In this document: positions 54,601-64,000 of the stretch, piece by piece
Numbering within the stretch: position 1 is the first letter of the stretch
Layout: each line of letters begins with the position of its first letter
The notes under the pieces: model-generated
Databases searched by the model: none
The model's input: only the letters and a program-made list of their open reading frames with translations
What the model was told of the DNA's origin: nothing
Source: Haliclystus octoradiatus
Lineage: Eukaryota; Cnidaria; Staurozoa; Stauromedusae; Haliclystidae
Direction: 5' to 3'
Length of the DNA: 64,000 nucleotides
Assembly (NCBI GenBank): GCA_916610825.1
Contig: OU744452.1
Coordinates: 8,340,021 to 8,404,020 of the forward strand
Made by a program: the position numbers and the translations under genes

Positions 54601-57600
54601 GTAAAGTCCAACTCATTCCACGCCCATCTTTGAAACCCCTCATCAAAATCCCCATGTAAGGTGGCTTTTACTTAATTCATTATACAACCTCTTTTCACTA
54701 TATCTCATTCGATGATCTATTTCCCCGGTGGGGGGACTACTATATTTTTGGACGGGTGTGCCATTTTCTAAAATCGGGGAGGATGGTAAAATTTTACACA
54801 ATGCGAGAATTATGACCCTAAAGATTCATGGTTTAAGACCAAAATAAAGAACTAAATTAATACGGTAAAATTTGACAAAAGTCTTAAAAAGGCATTCCTT
54901 AAAAATGGCACGTCCACGTATAGCCGATGCATGGAAGTGCCCATAGCCGATGCATGGAAGTGCCCCTGGGTCCATTTTTCATCATCATCAATCTTCATTT
55001 GTCATGACATTTTATAGTCGACAAGTTCAGGGTGATCTCTTTCGACAGGGTGTTATTGAGCTGTATCGTTGACTGCTTAGTTGCAAAAATCTGTGAAACG
55101 AATGCCAGACATGCTGAATTAAATCTAGGTATACTAATTGGTCGTATACGTATAGAAAGGTGACTATTGGAGCAGTAATTTCAATCAGTAGATAAGTTTC
55201 ACGTATATATAGAATGATGTTAATAAAATGAGTCAAAAAAGATCCTGCGATCATCAGGCGATAATCAGGCAAGTATAGATTTTATTATTTGCAAAAAAGC
55301 ATATCGATGCACTCCATGATAGAATGTTATATATAATTGTAGTGCAACAATATGTCTTTTTTGCAAATAATAAAATCTATACTTGCCTGATGATCACCGT
55401 ATGGCGTGAAACTCGGAGTAGCGAGAACAGTATGTTTCTTTTTTGACTATTGTATTTATTTAAAAAATCTCTGATATTTATCATTGAGCACTATACTTAC
55501 ACAAGTGTGGACAACTTTACATTATTTATCTAGAATGATGTTATCAATGCAAAATGATTCCGAGGAAATTTGGACTTGGTCGGATAGAGAGGTGATCACA
55601 AGAGCAGGTGTTTGGATAAGATGTTAAATATCAGAGATTAGGCATAATATCGTAATCTTACATGGCATATGAATAGGACTAGAGTTTCCACTTCCATCAC
55701 TAAGCGGTCTTATAAGTGTACCATCACTAATTGCACGGCTCATTTTTCGTGTTGGTAACCGTGTATTTTCAATTAACTTTTTGCCACAGTAGTGTGTTAA
55801 TGCGATTTCCAGGACATTGAATAATGAGGAAACACCACCAAGACTACAGTTGTCAATGCTAGTTAGATAACCTTCGATGACAAGTTTCAAAATGTCAAGC
55901 ATACCACGGTAAACATTTCTTGATACATGCTGAAAATAATAGTAACAAGATGAATAAACATCTTAACATAATATCAAAAAAATGATAACCAGCTGGCACA
56001 AATTCGAATTGCAAACCGGACCTTAACATAAAATAAACCGTGCACAATTACAGAGAATGCACAATTCATCTATAGTCGACATTACACATTCCCCCCAAAT
56101 TATGATCAAGTTTAAATGTTTATTTACTAGGTAAATGGACATTGTAAAACTTGAGAGATTTTTGAATGCTGTTCTAGTGATTTGATTAGCTAACTTCTGA
56201 GTTTGGATCACGCAAGCCAAAAGCTTAGACATCGTGGGAGAAAAATCACCCACAAAATCTAAATAATTGCAAATAACAAATTGCATTATTATCATGGTAT
56301 GATATATATTTCAGAGTAAAGTATTATAATTCAAGGCATTACTCTTCTTTGCGTCATTTTGTTTGGTTATGGTTCAAAAATAGTAAAAATATTTCACAAA
56401 AGGTGAACGCGAAAGCTGAAAATTCTCCCAGCATCCCGCATGTTGGTATCAGAGAACCCAAACACGGCTGCCATGCAGTAACCCTTAATTACTAAGTCAA
56501 CCCACCAAAGTTACTAGAATAGAAATAAAGATCTATTCTATAAACTTTGGTTAGCTTACTCAAAGTCAAATTTAGTAAGATCTTTAAATATTGAGCTTTG
56601 AGTTTCTTTTTTATTTTTGGATCTAACATTTTTCAAGGGGGACTTCCATATTTTTTGAAAAAGGATGTATGATTTTTATAAACCAGTGAAAACGGTAAAA
56701 TCATCTCACAGCAGGCGAGAATTAAGACCATAAAATTTCATGGTTTTACGATCAAAACAAAGGAAAAAGTTTAAAAATTTCAAAATCTTTCAAGGTAATA
56801 CCGTATAATTTCACAAGAATCTAGAGGCACTTCTTAGAAATGGCTCGATGAATGAAAGCGCCCCCCCCCCCAAAGATAAATGGGTAAGCTAGTACAGTAG
56901 TTGTATAGCCGGGGTGGGTGGTGAATTGGAATGTGTGAGGTGAGTTTCATTCCATGCATCGAAAAAAAATGGAACATATAAAACTCACAAGTAACTCCTA
57001 TAAAACTATTATAACAATAATAACAAACCCAACAAATATAACAAACCAAAACCAGATTAATCCACATACCGTATCTTTCAGGATCGTATCATAAGCAGGT
57101 TCTTCATTAGGAGTATATAATTGTTTGATAACATATTGTCGGTTAGATTCATTTACTAAAATTCGTCGTAATCGTTTCTGAGTTAACCAGCCGATACCAT
57201 CACCCTTTTTAACACTTGTAACAACTTCTGTAATTAATAGCTGACTCTCACTGTAACCAACATAAAAATTAAATATTAAATTAATCAATCGGAACAAGGT
57301 CTGGAAATCTTGGAATTCTAGATTCCTGTCGGCTGGCGCAAATTCATAAAAAAATTGATAGTGAGCATCGACTTTACTGATAACTCATTATTTTTGGAAT
57401 GGCAAAACCAATCCTGAAGTGTTCGTGAAAACGGAGCAAAGTCAACAACTATTAGATAGACTATGGGAAGGATAATAATGCTTTGTATCAATTCATCGGG
57501 TTCTTTTAGATTAATTAATTATTCTCGCTACATTGAAAAAAACAAAAATTTATATTTGAAGCTGTTTTGCAACTACAGTGAACAATGGACATTGAGAATC

Positions 57601-60600
57601 GATAAAAGTTCGTTTTGATTTATGAACGTCAACAACCTTCACTTGTAATGCTCGCATCTTATAGGAAACAAATTAGTATGATTGATTGGTCAAACTTCAA
57701 CAAAAAATTCAGAAGAGAATGTTGAAATGTTATATAGGATTCCAGACGGCTGAATGTTTTGTTGGCCTCTAAATCACAAATTAGCATTATATTAATCGGC
57801 TAACCATCCCACGATCGAAAATATAACATAAAATATCGCAACCTTTCGTCACCAATATCCCAAGTTAGAGGACATATCCTGGGATATATAGGAATTATAC
57901 CGGGTAAGTAGCATGCAGTCAGAGTCCAAATAATATCGCATAGTTTAATTAATGAATGCACTGAAGCCTCCACTGCTTTTTTGAGCAACGGGCGCACAAA
58001 TTTTCGAACCAGTAATCACGCAAAAGCGGACGAAACATACCGGTTGGAAAGTGTGTAATTTAATTGAGAGGCCTAAAACTGGTATGAAAATGACTACGCT
58101 CCGGTAGTTAACCGGTATAGTGTATTCTAGGTTTGTATAACTTTTCTAAAGAAGAGAACATTTCAAGAGCATTATCTATTTGGTACTTGCGCAATGATCG
58201 CGAGACTATAGGAAAGATCTAATGCAGATATGCTGAACTAAATCAATGTTTTGTTAAATGGAGACCACTTACGTAAGCCAATAAGAATACATTTTACTAT
58301 GTTTGCTTAGTTCAAATAATTTCTCATAGAATGTCACAGTGGTAAAATATGATTGACATTGATTGACATTTCAATTGCTAATTGATATTCAAGATACAAA
58401 TTTTTTTGTAATTAGTTTTACTTGTATCCTTAATCGATTTCTACCACAAAAAATGGGACACCTCGCCATCAATCATCATTATCATTATTATCTACAATCG
58501 TCAATAGAATTTTGTTTATCACAGGTATATCCAATGAGTTCATCGATAATTATTTTAAAAAAAAATTGATAAGGTGTAGCCGTGGCGGTGTATTTTTTGG
58601 TAGGAACGTGACCCCGGCATGCATTGTTATGCCACACAAACATGGCCGATGTTTATTTAAGCCCTATTTATAATATAACAGCCAATTCGTCTGTTCAAAA
58701 ACCTCATTTATTTATTCTAAAGACTCAATATAAATATGAGATACAATACAACGTAATGAAAACCATACCTATTATACAATTTAGCATCAGCTTGTGCTAT
58801 TTTCGTAATTGCATAAGATGAACTTTCTCTGAAAATATGTTCGATGCTGTTTAATCGATTTACCAACACTACGAAAATAAGTTTTTAAAAAAAAATGCTT
58901 AATTGATATCGTAATCGTCTATACTTTAACAACAAGAGTTATTTCACAACAAATGCTAACACTAGCGATTTTATTCTGTCAACGTTCCCCTTAGGACCAT
59001 AGCAATGATTTTACTGAATCCGATTGCGTATTCAGTGGAGACTTTGCAATCGAGCTTTGTTTTACAATGTTGGAAACTATCAACGAATTTACATCCAGAA
59101 ATAATATTAATATAAAATAGGAATAATTAATAAATACAATAATTGCGTTACTTAATACTACTAATACTCACTGTTTTCTTGAAGGCTTGTAGTGTCGGTT
59201 GGTGCAGCACGAACGGGTCCCTGGCTGTCACTATCGCTTCCAGAATCAAAATTACTAAGATTTGATTGAACACTTTTGTGGGATTCACTTGAAAAACGTG
59301 CTGCTAATTTTGGTTTGATGCCTTCGAAAATCGCTATAAATTTAAAAAGAGAACAGATCATTACAAAAGTTGCGAATTATGATGGTGCAATACAGTATAC
59401 CGCATAAATCTCTGAGTCTTGTCCGTATACGATACAAATCGGGATAAGTCTACATGGTGCAGTATATCGCATAATCTCTCCTCGAATCTCACTCATGTAC
59501 ATAAAATCGGGATAAGTCAGTCTTATAATCTCGCCTCGGTATTTGGTATATGCGTAATTCGAATGCCGAACCGGTAAGGAATTCACTACGCTCGGATGTC
59601 TTTCCGGTATTGTGGAACCCCAGTCTTAGATCTGTGGCGCTCAACCTATATACTTGGAAATATTAAAACGCTAGCAAGACGAATGACCCAACAATAAAAA
59701 AAGAGATTTTACCATTGATCCTACTACTAGCTGAACTGCTTTGTCTTGTAACAGTGTCTTTAATTTTCTTAGCTGAACTTGTTCTGGCATAGAATCCTCG
59801 TTTCTGAGTAGCATTGTTACTATCAGAATTTGATGCCTCTTCTTCCATTTCAATATCATCATAAGGAGATTGTTGCAATACAGAATTGACAATGCGAGAA
59901 GGATTTGAATTATCTTCGGAGATACTCGAGTTCGTGCTTTCATGACTAAAATATGAAGAAAGAGAAAAAAATAAATGAAACGATTTATACTCTGCCTTAG
60001 CTTAACTTTCTCGACAAACGGGTGACACTTGCATGGTTGGGAGCTTCATTACTGTAATGCCTTCAAAGTCGCACGGTTTTGCAATGCTTGGTCTCAAAAT
60101 TGTCCCAAAAATGTGTCGAAATTTACATTAGGGTGTCACACCCCCTACGATTTACGGCCGTGAATGAATATAGCCTAAGAGAGAAAGTAGTAAATATATA
60201 TTTAAGAAAGTTTATTATTGCTGAGAATTAATAAATATCTGTTATTGTTGATGGTGTTGTTGTTGGTGTTGTTGTTTTCTTTACTGTTGTTGTTTTTGTG
60301 AGTTTTTGTTGACATGTTTGTGTTTGTTGTTAGTTGAGTTGTATACTGTTCCTGTAGAGTTGTTCTTCCAATAACATCTAAAATGCTTTTGTTACATTTG
60401 TTATTGCTTTGGTGCATTGGATTTGTTATTGTTGAATTGTTTCTGTTATTAATGTTGTTATCGGAATTGTTAATGTTCGTCTGATGACAACGTGTGATAC
60501 AATTGTTTTTATGTTGTTTTTGTCTTGTTGTTAAGTTGTTATTATGATCTTGACTGTTCTTGTGATTGCTCTTCAAATGTTTGTGTTACATGCTGTTGTT

Positions 60601-63600
60601 CTTCTGTTTTTTGTTCGTTAAATTACAACTGCTACTGCTCTTGAAAATGTTCTTTCGAATATAGCAAACATTTGCGTTACAGTTGCTGTTATGTCTTTGT
60701 TTCTTATTTCGAATGTTGATGATGTTGTTACTGGGAATTTTACTGTTCTGCCAGTTACAATTATTGATTGCAGTACAATTGTTGTTACTTATGTTTTGTC
60801 TTGTTTGCATTTTGTTATTGCAATATGCAATGTTCTTGTAATGTTCTTAAATGATAGATAATGTTTGTCTTAAATGTGTTGTTATGTTGTTTCTGTTTTG
60901 CTGGTGTTGTTATTACAATTGTTATTGCTGTTGTAAGTGTTTTCACGATGATAGCAAACGCCTGTGTTTAATTTGTTGTTGTAACGTTATGTTTTCGTTC
61001 AGTATGATGTGTAGTGGTATGGGTGCTGTTCTTGTTGTTGCTTATGTTATAATTGTATAGTTTATAATTGTTGTCATTGAAGTATAATTGTAGATCTTAG
61101 CGTTGATGTTGTTGTGTTGTTGTTTCCATTGATTCTTTCGAAATGTAGTGTAGAATTGACCTACCGGTGTGCTGCACGATTGAAAACACTTGATTGTACT
61201 GTCATAGCCAGTTGACCCATCGTTTGAAAATCAGAATTGGAATTCGGTGATTCCGGATTATTAAATGATGAATAAGATGAATCAAATGGTATATGTCCGT
61301 TTTCCAGCTGCAAAATAGACAAAATACATAGATATATATACTGTGTTGCGTGTCTGTGTAGATAAATGACACACTTCTAGCGAGTGATTTAATATTACAG
61401 GTTGCCTTATAAAAATAGCCAGCAGTTTAAACAATAGATTATAATAGGTTTAACTATACATTCGTTGAAGAACAATGGGGTTGTTGTAAAAGAGAGAATT
61501 TGATTCTGTAGTGATAAAAAAGTATTATCCATATGTAAATATCAAAAGAGAAACGAAAGATACAAGGACATATGGTCAGAACATGTTCAGAATTTCACGT
61601 TTAAAAAATAAACCGTTATTTGTCAATTTTCTTTACATAATATTATTATCAAACGTGGTTATATAATGTTTGTTTTTAAATAAATAAATACAAACTAATA
61701 TCAAGATGTTACATTAATAGATATAGTTGCTAAGCAACAATATAGCGTGAGTTGCACCAATCACGATAAGATGGTTTAATTATTGATATATACAATGTTT
61801 TAGAGAAAAATAGCAATGACCATTTACCTCAATTTGTTCGTCCGATTGTAATCGTATAGGTTTAAATCGTGTCTCAGATGAATCGACTGCTTCACCCGAT
61901 AATTCTCCTTTAATCATATCATCTACTAAATCACTCAGAGATGAAGCGTCACTATGAACTTCCTCGATATCGGAGAAAGTGTCGGCTTGATCTTCTTGAT
62001 GGCTATGATGTCCTTCATCTTCCGATTCCGATTCATCCAGAGAATCGTAGCCAAGATTGGAGTGTGGATTATGTACTTGGTAATAGTGAGGCTGCAAATA
62101 ATGCGTATACCATCTGGGTTTGTCTCCAACAATTCTTGGATCCACGATAGCTAAATAATGTAAATCATTTCAAATTAAATGGAAAAATAGTTTTTTTAAT
62201 CCAGACAATATCACCTAATATGGAATTGCACATATCATAATTAAAATCGTGATTTGAGCAGCAAATACTTACAGTTCTGCACTTTACGAAATGTGGAGTT
62301 ATCCGGTGAAATAAGGAATTCTGCGTAAAATTCAAGAGCCTAAAAAAGTGAGATAAATAAACAATTCATATCATTATATATATATAAACTTTGATTTAAT
62401 GAATGAAAATAGTGTATATGTTTAGTTTAAAAATAGCTTGTGAAAGGGATCATGTAAATACTTCCCATCATGGGATTATTAAACCAAAAATAGATAATGA
62501 CCATTTAAGGTCTTGTGATTTGTGGATTTATATATCACCTTAACAGAGAAAATTGGATAAATATCGATAGAAATTTAGTAAATCATGTATAGCAATCCGA
62601 TGCCGTTGTACGCCGTTCTGAAGACGAACAATTGAACAATCAAAGAAGACAACAGTTAACGTTAGAAAATTAATTAACTTGATAACATTGTACGCACTAT
62701 TTAATTGTCTGTATTTTTCTATCTTATTTAGTGAATTAATTAATAAGTAATAAAGTAATCCAGTCGATTCTAACGGTGTTGTCAAATTCAAGGTGTCATA
62801 CTTAACTCCCAATTCATAACAATGAAGAAAAAACGTTGCAAAATAATTTTGGTGCCCATATCTTGTTTGTTGTACTGTAGAAAAAAACTGGAAGAATCAG
62901 CCGCAGGTACAGTCGAACCCGTCAAAACCGTCACCTCTATACACCGGCCACCTGTCTATAGTGGTCACTCTTGCAATGTCTAAATTAATATTTTCTATTG
63001 AATCAACCCTGTATATAAAGGTCATTTGCAAATAGTGGTCAATACATCTACCTCTCATAGCTGACAGATATATACAGTTTTCACAGTAATAATTTTGAAA
63101 TTATAAATTTTTATATCTATATTCATTTACCTGTGTTTCTGACAATTTCTTGATGTATTCACTCTGTACAGGTCGCGATGCTACAAATGCTTTACGTTGA
63201 AATGACACTACAGGTCTTGGATATAATCTTAACACTCGACAATGATCAGTAAACGAATACAATAGATTTGGTGAATTGAAAAATTTGACCATAGCAGCAC
63301 GAACAGCTACATCTACAGAATCAATATCATTACCATAGATGATTTCACTAAGACTGGAACCAGCCGTTGAATCCGATCTCAAGAATGATAGATTTTGAAT
63401 ATTTGAATCTCTATCAAAGTCTTGTACTGGTGGGGGGAATAAACTGAGACATGCCAAGCACTGCAAACAAAATTGATAATAGAAAATATTTATAATAATA
63501 ATAATAATGTCCAGGTTGAGTGCAATATCCTTGGAACTAATATTTCCCGGAAGCCTGCAGGGTTAATCAAAAATGGGGATAATGGGATCCTAGATAATGG

Positions 63601-64000
63601 AAGGCTGGATCAAATTCAGAAGAAAATTGATAATTTTCTGATTTATAGGTCAAACTTCAACAAAAAATTTAGAAGAAATTATTGCAAAAATGTAAGATTC
63701 ATAAAGGCTAAATAGTTTTTCCACTCAATAATGATGATTCAAAGTAAGTTAAAATTTTAAAGAAAAGACAAAAACCTTTGTGACATGCTGCCAGGATCCT
63801 GAAAGGCCAGCACAAAGGTTTTCACTGAATAAGAAGATTTTTAATCGGTCAACGTGGTACTTGGAGGATTAAAGCCTCTGTGAAAGAAATGAGTATTTTC
63901 AATAATGATAGTAAATACTTATTACTGAGTATAAGGCTATCCTGAGTTACAGACAGATCTTTTTCTTTGTTAAGTCCGTCTGAGCATTGCAACCGAGTAT
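42686..64000 (-). CDS. MADD: MADD / Rab3 GEF, C-terminal half (5' end outside window)
   Basis: MADD is the DENN-domain exchange factor for Rab3/Rab27 with a C-terminal PH-like/death-domain region. Exons (minus): 63131-63460 (dDENN: RAAMVKFFNSPNLL, LRLYPRPVVSFQ), 62273-62339, 61828-62150 (IVGDKPRWY), 61165-61307, 59713-59945, 59172-59333, 57070-57250 (GIGWLTQKRLRRIL), 55662-55929 (VYRGMLDILK), 54204-54570, 53069-53293 (FWESCFLDAVVVERE), 52463-52679 (RRLLGKSHVGL), 51913-52020, 50580-50744 (ERWWYEKVVNMS), 49746-49818, 45503-45534, 45340-45414, 43754-43823, 43390-43427 and 42686-42790 (CYSVLCLFSYIAA, stop TAA). Phases join except between 59172 and 57250, where at least one exon is missing; 58769-58828 is a candidate that fits only its 3' side. 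Family match is from memory; the DENN core lies beyond 64000. Confidence 0.93.
44591..44872 (-). pseudogene. Non-LTR reverse transcriptase fragment
   Basis: Minus-strand frame with ILGPFLFNIF (the palm 'GxxxGPLLF' block), then YCSDYDNT in place of the YADD box and LADWFTWNNL. Core catalytic residues are altered and the rest of the element is absent. It lies in an intron of the MADD gene, abutting the SINE at 44870. Confidence 0.65.
44870..45200 (-). mobile_element. tRNA-derived SINE, full copy
   Basis: On the minus strand it opens GGACTAGCTCAGATGGCAG, an A-box-like start. About 50 bases on comes TTTGGTTGAAATCCCCCG, a B-box-like segment, and then a 250-bp body. The tRNA-like head and the two further copies at 39748-39985 and 40930-41052 support a SINE. 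No clear poly(A) tail. Confidence 0.7.
45756..47530. mobile_element. 1.8-kb TIR element, ATAGGCAGGTCCACT ends
   Basis: ATAGGCAGGTCCACTAAAATTT at the left and its complement at the right, with TA duplications at 45754-45755 and 47531-47532. The 1,775-bp interior shows only an unremarkable 136-codon frame (46093-46503) and no transposase motif. It lies in the MADD intron between 45534 and 49746. Confidence 0.7.
48570..48680. repeat. 18-bp tandem repeat
   Basis: About six copies of ATGTTTCATACCACAATT and variants; the later units become palindromic (ATATCATAATTATG). Intronic. Confidence 0.8.
48819..48885. repeat. CAGT-type MITE fragment
   Basis: TA-CAGTCAAACCTGTGGCAACGG followed by GGACACCTGTCTCTAGTGACC. 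Right half missing. Confidence 0.5.
49282..49452. repeat. Foldback (hairpin) element
   Basis: CTCTGATACGAACACGCTGGGTG..ATGAGACA on the left pairs with TGTCTCATAGCACCCAATGTG.. on the right over most of 170 bp, outward to AAACGGT/ACCGTTT. Non-coding, intronic. Confidence 0.6.
49880..50045. repeat. 'AGGATTCCAGAAGGCT' palindromic repeat copy
   Basis: Left side AGGGTC..AGGAATCCTGGAATCC..GGAAGGTT, right side AGGATTCCAGAAGGCTGAACC..CAGACCCTG. Four members are in the window. Confidence 0.6.
51094..51312 (+). mobile_element. Second tRNA-derived SINE family
   Basis: GGGGCCTTAGAGTAGTTGTT (A-box region) is followed by GTGTTGGGTTCAATCCCTGG, a good B box, then CCAGGAAGGGCATCTGGCC, a motif that recurs in the 3' part of SINE/LINE tails of many animals. 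It ends in an A-rich CAAC/CAAAA stretch. Unrelated to the SINE at 44870-45200. Confidence 0.75.
51798..51825 (+). repeat. Penelope-type 3' remnant
   Basis: AACTCGGAGTAGCGAGAACA, identical to the hammerhead-side sequence at 55410-55430, without the CTGATGA half. Confidence 0.5.
52253..52315. repeat. Short internal-deletion CAGT-type MITE
   Basis: CAGTCAAACCTGTTCTAACGG to ..GCTGTTGACTG with TA on both sides; only 63 bp, apparently the two ends of the 180-bp family joined. Confidence 0.6.
53677..53883. repeat. Foldback element
   Basis: TTAAAGGAGCAAAAATGACCGGC on the left and GCCGGTCAATCTTGCCCCTTTAA on the right form an imperfect inverted pair. Intronic in MADD. Confidence 0.6.
54720..54990. 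repeat. Dispersed repeat, copy A
   Basis: GGGGGGACTACTATATTTTT, then 'ATGGTAAAATTTTACACAATGCGAGAATTATGACC' type sequence and AAAAATGGC near the end. The same order recurs at 56620-56880. It ends in a short local duplication of ATAGCCGATGCATGGAAGTG. Confidence 0.5.
55235..55450. repeat. Inverted pair of Penelope-type 3' ends with hammerhead-like motif
   Basis: The segment TTTTTTGCAAATAATAAAAT..CTTGCCTGAT occurs on both strands, around 55250-55300 and 55355-55395. The plus-strand copy continues CTGATGA (55387-55393), a CACC-GTAT-GGCG hairpin, GAAAC, TCGGAGTAGCGA. Outer AUAC/GUAU words could pair as stem I. As at 1421-1464, A replaces the U expected before the cleavage site. Confidence 0.5.
56620..56880. 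repeat. Dispersed repeat, copy B
   Basis: GGGGGACTTCCATATTTTTTG followed by GTAAAATCATCTCACAGCAGG and AGAAATGGCTCG; parallels copy A at 54720-54990. Contains a C10 run at 56863-56872. Confidence 0.5.
57295..57775. repeat. 'AGGATTCCAGAAGGCT' repeat ends around a longer interior
   Basis: GGTCTGGAAATCTTGGAATTCTAGATTCC at the left and AGGATTCCAGACGGCTGAATG..GTTGGCC at the right, 480 bp apart, so the family's usual 165-bp body is probably interrupted. Confidence 0.45.
60236..61130. repeat. GTT/TGTT-rich low-complexity tract
   Basis: About 0.9 kb of imperfect GTT, TTGTTG and GTTCTT words in one MADD intron (61164 to 59946). Minus-strand frames through it are Asn-rich (for example 60202-60576) and are not taken as genes. 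Confidence 0.75.
62910..63086. repeat. CAGT-type MITE
   Basis: TA-CAGTCGAACCCGTCAAAACC .. TTTTCACAG-TA with the same interior order as 26254-26434. Ends 45 bp from the donor of the first MADD exon in the window. Confidence 0.65.
63505..63720. repeat. 'AGGATTCCAGAAGGCT' repeat copy, diverged
   Basis: Contains GGGATCCTAGATAATGGAAGGCTGGATCAAATTCAGAAG and ends AAGATTCATAAAGGCTAAATAG, matching the order in 49880-50045. Confidence 0.5.

Noticed and set aside
60202..60810. Asn-rich minus-strand frames
   Set aside because: They come from the GTT-rich low-complexity tract in a MADD intron, with no domain and no splice support.

Overview
The window is nuclear DNA from a non-vertebrate animal, most likely a marine invertebrate; the phylum cannot be settled from this sequence. 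It is AT-rich, its real genes are split into many short exons with GT..AG introns, and it is full of transposable elements. Two spliced host genes lie tail to tail in the right half. A plus-strand gene (about 22.3-41.4 kb, 23-24 exons) encodes a complete dihydroxy-acid dehydratase (IlvD/EDD family, about 570 residues). A minus-strand gene (42.7 kb to beyond the right end) encodes the C-terminal half of MADD (DENN/MADD, the Rab3 GEF), down to its stop codon. MADD is an animal gene. Exon phases join correctly throughout both models, except for one unresolved gap in MADD.

The left third is a stack of mobile elements. From the left: a Penelope-like 3' fragment with a hammerhead-like motif (about 1.4-1.75 kb); a decayed, frameshifted minus-strand gene of the repeat-encoded family I know as DUF6729 (about 1.8-5.7 kb), holding a 0.9-kb TIR element; a 5'-truncated CR1/Jockey-type LINE with one frameshift (6.8-9.74 kb); and a tRNA-Val(AAC). 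Next is a 5,078-bp DNA transposon with 424-bp TIRs and an 11-bp target duplication. It carries an intact four-exon, about 863-residue transposase fused to a RING-H2 domain (10,067-15,144). Forty bases further on is a 6.9-kb Academ-like element with 18-bp TIRs and an AAA duplication. Its nine-exon gene encodes a protein of about 1,620 residues with an XPG/FEN1-like nuclease region and a Cys-rich tail, broken by a single frameshift (15,195-22,090).

The introns of the two host genes hold several families of short palindromic elements (TA-duplicating CAGT elements, GTTCATGAAC elements and others), two tRNA-derived SINE families, a 1.5-kb GTTCATGAAC array with higher-order structure, and a perfect (TTTA)n run of about 72 units that ends three bases before a splice acceptor.

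The points most worth following are the animal dihydroxy-acid dehydratase, the apparently intact RING-transposase element, and a shared LLNG-x-G-x3-SS core in the transposases of two neighbouring elements whose target-site duplications differ.
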